NCBI GenBank assembly: GCA_963840095.1 | Contig: CAWIXN010000004.1 | Coordinates: forward strand, 1 to 64,000 | Source of the DNA: DATBGO01 sp963840095 | GTDB taxonomy: Bacteria; Actinomycetota; Actinomycetes; Streptosporangiales; Streptosporangiaceae | Direction: 5' to 3' | Length of the DNA stretch: 64,000 bases | Part shown: positions 60,211-64,000 of the stretch, piece after piece | Numbering within the stretch: the first letter of the stretch is position 1 | Layout: every line of letters begins with the position of its first letter | Program-made: the position numbers and the translations under genes | Notes under the pieces: model-generated | The model's database searches: none | What the model saw: only the letters and a program-made list of their open reading frames with translations | Told to the model about the DNA's origin: nothing

Positions 60211-60651
60211 TCAACTCTGCCGATCTGACGACCGATCCCGAGCCTGAACCAGTTCGGTCAGCACACCGCCCAGATCGGCTGGATGCAAGAACGCAATCGA
60301 GGCGCCCATCGACCCATGCCGCGGCCTGGAGTCGATCAGCCTGATCCCCGTGGCGCCGATCGAGGCGAGCGCGGCTGAGATGTCGGTCACACCGTAGCCG
60401 ACGTGGTGCAGGCCCTCGCCGCGGCGGGCCAGGAAGCGCCCGACCGGGGTATCGGGGTGCAGCGGCTCAAGGAGCTGGACATAGGAGGTTCCCGCCGGAG
60501 CATCCGCCACCTGCAGCATCGCTTCCTTAACCCCCTGTTCCTCGTTAATTTCCTGGTTTACCAAGATCAGCCCGAACACGGACTGGTAGCGAGTGACAGC
60601 CTCGCCAAGGTCGCGGCAGGCAATCCCCACATGATCGATGCGGGTGAGCAT
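60211..60651 (-). CDS. mce: Methylmalonyl-CoA epimerase
   Basis: The product is 146 residues from ATG 60651, divergent from the thiolase by 49 bases. VOC fold with RIDHVGIACRDLGEAVTRYQ, VKEAMLQVADAPAGTSYVQL and GEGLHHVGYGV, including His and Glu cobalt ligands. It interconverts (R)- and (S)-methylmalonyl-CoA between propionyl-CoA carboxylase and the B12-dependent mutase. Confidence 0.93.
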   Translation of the reverse strand: MLTRIDHVGIACRDLGEAVTRYQSVFGLILVNQEINEEQGVKEAMLQVADAPAGTSYVQLLEPLHPDTPVGRFLARRGEGLHHVGYGVTDISAALASIGATGIRLIDSRPRHGSMGASIAFLHPADLGGVLTELVQARDRSSDRQS

Positions 60652-60700
60652 CGCGGTCTCCCTCCGGTCGCGGTTTCGGCCCCTGAGTATCGTTTCAGGC

Positions 60701-61894
60701 ATGCGTGATGCGGTAATTATCGGCGGGGCCAGGACGGCGTTCGGGCGACTGCTCGGTTCGCTCAGCGATTTCAGCGCGGCCAACCTCGGGGGGATCGTGA
60801 TCAAGGCCGCCCTCGAGCGGGCGGGCGTCGTCGGCGACCAGGTTGATTACGTGATCATGGGTCATGTGCTGCAGGCCGGCGCGGGCCAGATACCGTCGCG
60901 GCAGGCCGCGGTGGCCGGCGGGATCCCGATGACGGTGCCGTCGCTGACGATCAACAAGGTCTGCCTGTCCGGGCTGGACGCCATCGCGCTGGCGGCCCAG
61001 CTGATCAGGGCCGGCGAGTTCGACATTGTCGTGGCGGGCGGCATGGAATCGATGACGCGGGCGCCGCACCTGCTGCCCGGAGCGCGGCGCGGGATCAAGT
61101 ATGGCTCGGTGGAGCTGATCGACGCGATGGCGCACGATGGCCTGACCGACGCGTTCGATCACCTGTCCATGGGCGAATCCACCGAGCGGCTTAACGCGCG
61201 GCTGGCGATTAGCAGGCAGGAGCAGGACGAGTTTGCCGCCAGATCACACCATCGGGCCGCCGAGGCGATGAAGAACGGCTTGCTCGCCGAGGAGATCGTC
61301 GGGGTGCCCGTACCGCAGCGCCACGGCGAGCCGGTGATCTTCGATGCCGACGAGGCGGTCAGGGCGGACACCTCGGTCGAGGTGCTGAGCAGGCTCCGAC
61401 CCGTATTCGCCGCTGACGGGACGATCACGGCGGGCTCCGCTTCGCCGATCTCGGACGGCGCCTGCGCGGTCGTGGTGGCCTGCGCCGAGGCGGCGGCCGC
61501 CATGGGCGCGCCAGTGCTGGCCGAGATCGGCGCCCACGGCAACGTGGCTGGCCCGGACAACTCGCTGCACTCCCAGCCGTCCGCGGCGATCTCCCGCGCG
61601 CTGGGCAAAGCCGGGTTGTCGGTGGATGACCTGGACCTGATCGAGATCAACGAGGCGTTCGCCGCGGTGGCCATCCAGTCCATGCGTGACCTGGACGTCG
61701 GGCCTGACCGGGTCAACATCAACGGCGGCGCGATCGCGATCGGGCATCCGATCGGCGCGTCCGGGGCTCGCCTGGCGCTGCATCTCGTCTTCGAGCTGAA
61801 GCGGCGCGGCGGGGGGCTAGGCGCGGCCGCGCTGTGCGGCGGCGGCGGCCAGGGCGACGCCCTGCTGCTGCGGGTGCCGCAGGCTCGTGGCTGA
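60701..61894 (+). CDS. Acetyl-CoA C-acetyltransferase (thiolase)
   Basis: The product is 397 residues from ATG 60701. The catalytic nucleophile is Cys88 in NKVCLSGLDAI, His349 in GHPIGASGARL and Cys379 in ALCGGGGQGDA. It condenses two acetyl-CoA to acetoacetyl-CoA or the reverse. Its stop overlaps the meaB start by 8 bases. It could supply acetoacetyl-CoA for the hydroxybutyryl-CoA dehydrogenase in this window and for the ethylmalonyl-CoA route. Confidence 0.95.
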   Translation: MRDAVIIGGARTAFGRLLGSLSDFSAANLGGIVIKAALERAGVVGDQVDYVIMGHVLQAGAGQIPSRQAAVAGGIPMTVPSLTINKVCLSGLDAIALAAQLIRAGEFDIVVAGGMESMTRAPHLLPGARRGIKYGSVELIDAMAHDGLTDAFDHLSMGESTERLNARLAISRQEQDEFAARSHHRAAEAMKNGLLAEEIVGVPVPQRHGEPVIFDADEAVRADTSVEVLSRLRPVFAADGTITAGSASPISDGACAVVVACAEAAAAMGAPVLAEIGAHGNVAGPDNSLHSQPSAAISRALGKAGLSVDDLDLIEINEAFAAVAIQSMRDLDVGPDRVNINGGAIAIGHPIGASGARLALHLVFELKRRGGGLGAAALCGGGGQGDALLLRVPQARG

Positions 61895-62864
61895 ACTCCG
61901 CTCGCCACCGCGCCGCGCAGCGGCTGCTGATCCGGACGCGCTGATCGGGGCGGCGCGGGCGGGGGAGCCGCGCGCGCTCGCGAGGTTGGTGTCGCTGGTC
62001 GAAAACGAGGCGCCCGAGCTGCGCGCGATCCTGGCCGCCATCGCGCCGCTGACCGGCCAGGCCCGGGTGGTCGGGCTGACCGGGTCGCCTGGCGTGGGCA
62101 AGTCGACGGTCACCGCCGGGCTGGTGTCGGCCTACCGGGCCAGGGGGCTGCGGGTCGGGGTGCTGGCCGTCGACCCCACCTCGCCGTTCAGCGGCGGCGC
62201 GCTGCTGGGGGACCGGGTCAGGATGCAAGAGCACGCTACCGATGACGGGGTGTTTATCAGGTCGATGGCCAGCCGCGGGCATCTGGGCGGCCTGTCCTGG
62301 GCGACGCCGCAGGCGGTCAGGCTGCTGGACGGGGCGGGCTTCGACCTGATCATGATCGAGACGGTCGGGGTCGGGCAGGCCGAGGTCGAGATCGCGTCGC
62401 TGGCTGATTCCACGCTGGTGGTGGTGGCGCCGGGGATGGGTGACTCGGTTCAGGCCGCCAAGGCCGGCATTCTGGAGATTGCCGACATCTTCGCGGTCAA
62501 CAAGATCGACAGGCCCGGGGCCCAGGAGGCGATCAGGGACCTGCGGACGATGCTGGCGATGGCGCGTTATGGCGAGGGCGACTGGAGGCCGCCGATCGTG
62601 GCCATGTCGGCGGCGACCGGCGAGGGTGCCGACGATCTCGTCACCCGGCTGGACCAGCACTGGGCGTGGCTGACCGAGTCGGGGAAGCGGGAGTCCAGGC
62701 GCCGGGCGCGGGCCCGGGCGGAGGTTTCCGCGATCGCGGTCAGCGCGCTGCGCGCCCGGGTGGGCGGCGTACCCGGGGATTCGAGGCTGGATGAGCTGGC
62801 CGGGCTCGTCGCGCAGGGCCAGCTTGACCCATACTCGGCCGCTGACCGCCTCATCGACGGCTAG
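61887..62864 (+). CDS. meaB: Methylmalonyl-CoA mutase-associated GTPase MeaB
   Basis: The product is 325 residues from GTG 61887. G3E-family P-loop GTPase: Walker A GSPGVGKS (66-73), DPTSPFSGGALLGDRVRMQE, switch region ETVGVGQAEVE and base-recognition NKID. It chaperones and protects the adenosylcobalamin-dependent mutase. Coupled to the thiolase by an 8-base overlap. The mutase itself is not in the window. Confidence 0.96.
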   Translation: MAELRSPPRRAAAADPDALIGAARAGEPRALARLVSLVENEAPELRAILAAIAPLTGQARVVGLTGSPGVGKSTVTAGLVSAYRARGLRVGVLAVDPTSPFSGGALLGDRVRMQEHATDDGVFIRSMASRGHLGGLSWATPQAVRLLDGAGFDLIMIETVGVGQAEVEIASLADSTLVVVAPGMGDSVQAAKAGILEIADIFAVNKIDRPGAQEAIRDLRTMLAMARYGEGDWRPPIVAMSAATGEGADDLVTRLDQHWAWLTESGKRESRRRARARAEVSAIAVSALRARVGGVPGDSRLDELAGLVAQGQLDPYSAADRLIDG

Positions 62865-62913
62865 GCCCGATCCCTGCCAGCCGTCTGCCCAGCCATCCCT
62901 GGCTGTCCGTTCC

Positions 62914-62975
62914 CATGATCTTGTCAACTTCTCAGCGATATCACGATATCAACTGACAAGTGGTCAAGATCATGG
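62914..62975. repeat. Dispersed palindromic repeat, copy 3
   Basis: CATGATCTTG and CAAGATCATG form perfect 10-bp outer arms, with ACTT/AAGT and two GATATC blocks inside. It sits between convergent meaB and the DUF2127 gene, overlapping the latter's last codons. Same family as 13481-13534 and 34567-34614. Confidence 0.8.
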
Positions 62976-63794
62976 AACGGCTCGGCCCGCTGCGCTGTCC
63001 CCGGCCGCGGTCGACTGGCCAGCGGAGCCGGGGCCGGCCGCGGCTGCCGCGCGGGCGATCGCAGCCTCCATAATGGACTCGCTGCGCAGCCGGGTTTCGT
63101 AGCCGCGCTTGCCCCCGCGCACTCCGAACAGGCGTTTCGTGATCACCAGGTATAGCACCAGGGCCAGGTTGATGGCGAACAACAGCAGCCTGGTCACGGT
63201 GACCTTCGCCGTCAGCTCATAGATCTCGTAAGGCAGGAAGACCGACGTCACGACCATCGCGAAGTACTCGCCCCAGCGCTTGCCCAGCCACAGCCCGGTG
63301 CCCTCCACCACCTCTACCGCCGCGTAACCGGCCAGCAGGGCCGCCAGCAGCCGGATCGATCCGTTGCTGAGGGTCAGGGCGTGCTTGATCAGGCCGACCA
63401 GCTTGGAGTGGTCGACGTCGAAACCGAGTTGGCTGAACAGCGTTCGCACCAGCGGAAGCTCCCGGTCGAACGCCTGCTCGAGCGAGACCCGGCTGTACTG
63501 GAACCGCCAGACCACGTAGGCGGCGGCGCCGATGAGAATCGCCCGGAGGAACCGCTCGATCGCGAAGACCCGCAGGATGAACGAGCTACGGACCTCCTGG
63601 CCGCGGCGCACCTCCGGTGCCTCGCTGGCCGGACCGCGGGCGCCGGGCTCACCGGGCACGAACGCGGCGCACCGCAGGCAGCGCCAGGCTTCCCCGGTGG
63701 AGGTCGTGGCACTGAGCTGCTCCTGCAGGCTGGCCTCGTCGGGCGCATAGGTCACATGCCCGTAGCGCCCGCACGCGAGGAGGCTCCAGTCCAC
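62970..63794 (-). CDS. DUF2127 membrane protein with N-terminal zinc ribbon
   Basis: The product is 274 residues from ATG 63794. The N-terminus looks like a small zinc ribbon (ACGRYGHVTY, then CLRCAAFVPG). The DUF2127 domain with four or five helices follows (RFLRAILIGAAAYVVWRFQY, LGFDVDHSKLVGLIKHALTL, EVVEGTGLWLGKRWGEYFAM, VTRLLLFAINLALVLYLVIT). It ends in an Ala-rich tail. Function of the family is unknown. Confidence 0.85.
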   Translation of the reverse strand: MDWSLLACGRYGHVTYAPDEASLQEQLSATTSTGEAWRCLRCAAFVPGEPGARGPASEAPEVRRGQEVRSSFILRVFAIERFLRAILIGAAAYVVWRFQYSRVSLEQAFDRELPLVRTLFSQLGFDVDHSKLVGLIKHALTLSNGSIRLLAALLAGYAAVEVVEGTGLWLGKRWGEYFAMVVTSVFLPYEIYELTAKVTVTRLLLFAINLALVLYLVITKRLFGVRGGKRGYETRLRSESIMEAAIARAAAAAGPGSAGQSTAAGDSAAGRAVP

Positions 63795-63874
63795 CCCCGC
63801 AGCCTATGACAGCGGCTGGCCCGCAGCGCAGGACGCGGTGCGAGCACCACTGAGCCTGGCGCTCGCGCTGCCGG

Positions 63875-64000
63875 TCAGGTCCTGACGATGATCCCGTCGG
63901 CCATGGTGAGCACCTCATCGCAGGCCAGGGCCAGCATGTCGGCGTCGGATCCGGTCGCCACGACGGCCGTATCGCGTCCCAGGTCGCGGATGTCCGCAGC
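63875..64000 (-). CDS. C-terminal fragment of a probable ABC-type ATPase, cut by window
   Basis: The last 41 residues of a minus-strand gene are visible (RDLGRDTAVVATGSDADMLA, then LACDEVLTMADGIIVRT), with the stop at 63875. The pattern T.VVAT.D...L..DEVLTMADG.IV is that of the end of an ABC transporter ATP-binding domain (H-switch region followed by D-V-L-M-DG). The usual switch His is not obvious. The rest lies beyond the window. Confidence 0.4.
   Translation of the reverse strand, partial: AADIRDLGRDTAVVATGSDADMLALACDEVLTMADGIIVRT

Overview
This is a GC-rich (about 70%) window from a filamentous, high-GC Gram-positive actinomycete. Codon use, GTG starts, 4-base stop/start overlaps and core gene order all fit. 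The run rho-rpmE-prfA-prmC-threonylcarbamoyl-AMP synthase-wecA-atpI-atpBEFHAGDC-DUF2550-cobalamin adenosyltransferase, followed later by nucS, a FilP/Scy coiled-coil protein, mce, thiolase and meaB, is the conserved actinobacterial chromosome order (compare the M. tuberculosis Rv1297-Rv1323 and Streptomyces SCO5357-SCO5400 regions). A Streptosporangiales-like order is most likely; no species can be named from the sequence alone.

Positions 1-12,870 are accessory DNA. They hold a 5'-cut Mrr-type restriction endonuclease, a graveyard of insertion-sequence pieces (two copies of the same IS256-type left end, a DUF6431-like fragment, an IS3 transposase tail), an orphan membrane anchor and a lower-GC secreted Cys-rich protein. 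Next come a Nudix protein, an APH-fold kinase and an XRE/TPR regulator that is split by a frame change. A decayed actinomycete integrative element follows (truncated replication initiator, excisionase, tyrosine recombinase). Last is a DUF4062-NB-ARC-TPR STAND protein whose C-terminus is a near-identical 120-bp tandem array. The segment stops at a tRNA-Arg(CCG) gene, a typical integration target, although no att duplication was found.

Positions 12,868-32,360 are core. They run from the tRNA, a stand-alone receiver protein and NrtL (an ArgRS-like protein without a catalytic domain) through rho, the translation-termination and tRNA-modification genes and wecA to the complete ATP synthase operon. 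A near-consensus Rex operator lies about 190 bp upstream of the operon's first gene. The threonine/lysine genes often found just before rho are absent. The Rho N-terminus is in a different frame from the rest of the protein.

Positions 32,360-44,400 are mixed metabolic genes: a GMC oxidoreductase preceded by a strongly folded candidate ncRNA with an intrinsic terminator, an aldehyde dehydrogenase, a deaminase, MarR/SRPBCC, an esterase, CMD and an SDR. They end with a three-gene operon (conserved unknown protein, XRE-ImmA/IrrE metallopeptidase, PIG-L deacetylase) behind a 22-bp palindrome. Positions 44,500-64,000 contain a two-subunit M16 protease, NucS mismatch endonuclease, two drug-efflux transporters sharing a divergent promoter with two MarR-type operators, a split 3-hydroxyacyl-CoA dehydrogenase, FilP/Scy, and the mce-thiolase-meaB genes of acyl-CoA and methylmalonyl-CoA metabolism.

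Two themes cross the window. A palindromic ~50-60-bp intergenic repeat occurs three times. Short in-frame tandem repeats occur in many unrelated genes, often in linker tails. Four apparent frame changes (Nudix, XRE/TPR, rho, hydroxyacyl-CoA dehydrogenase) mean that single-base errors in the assembly should be considered before real gene decay.
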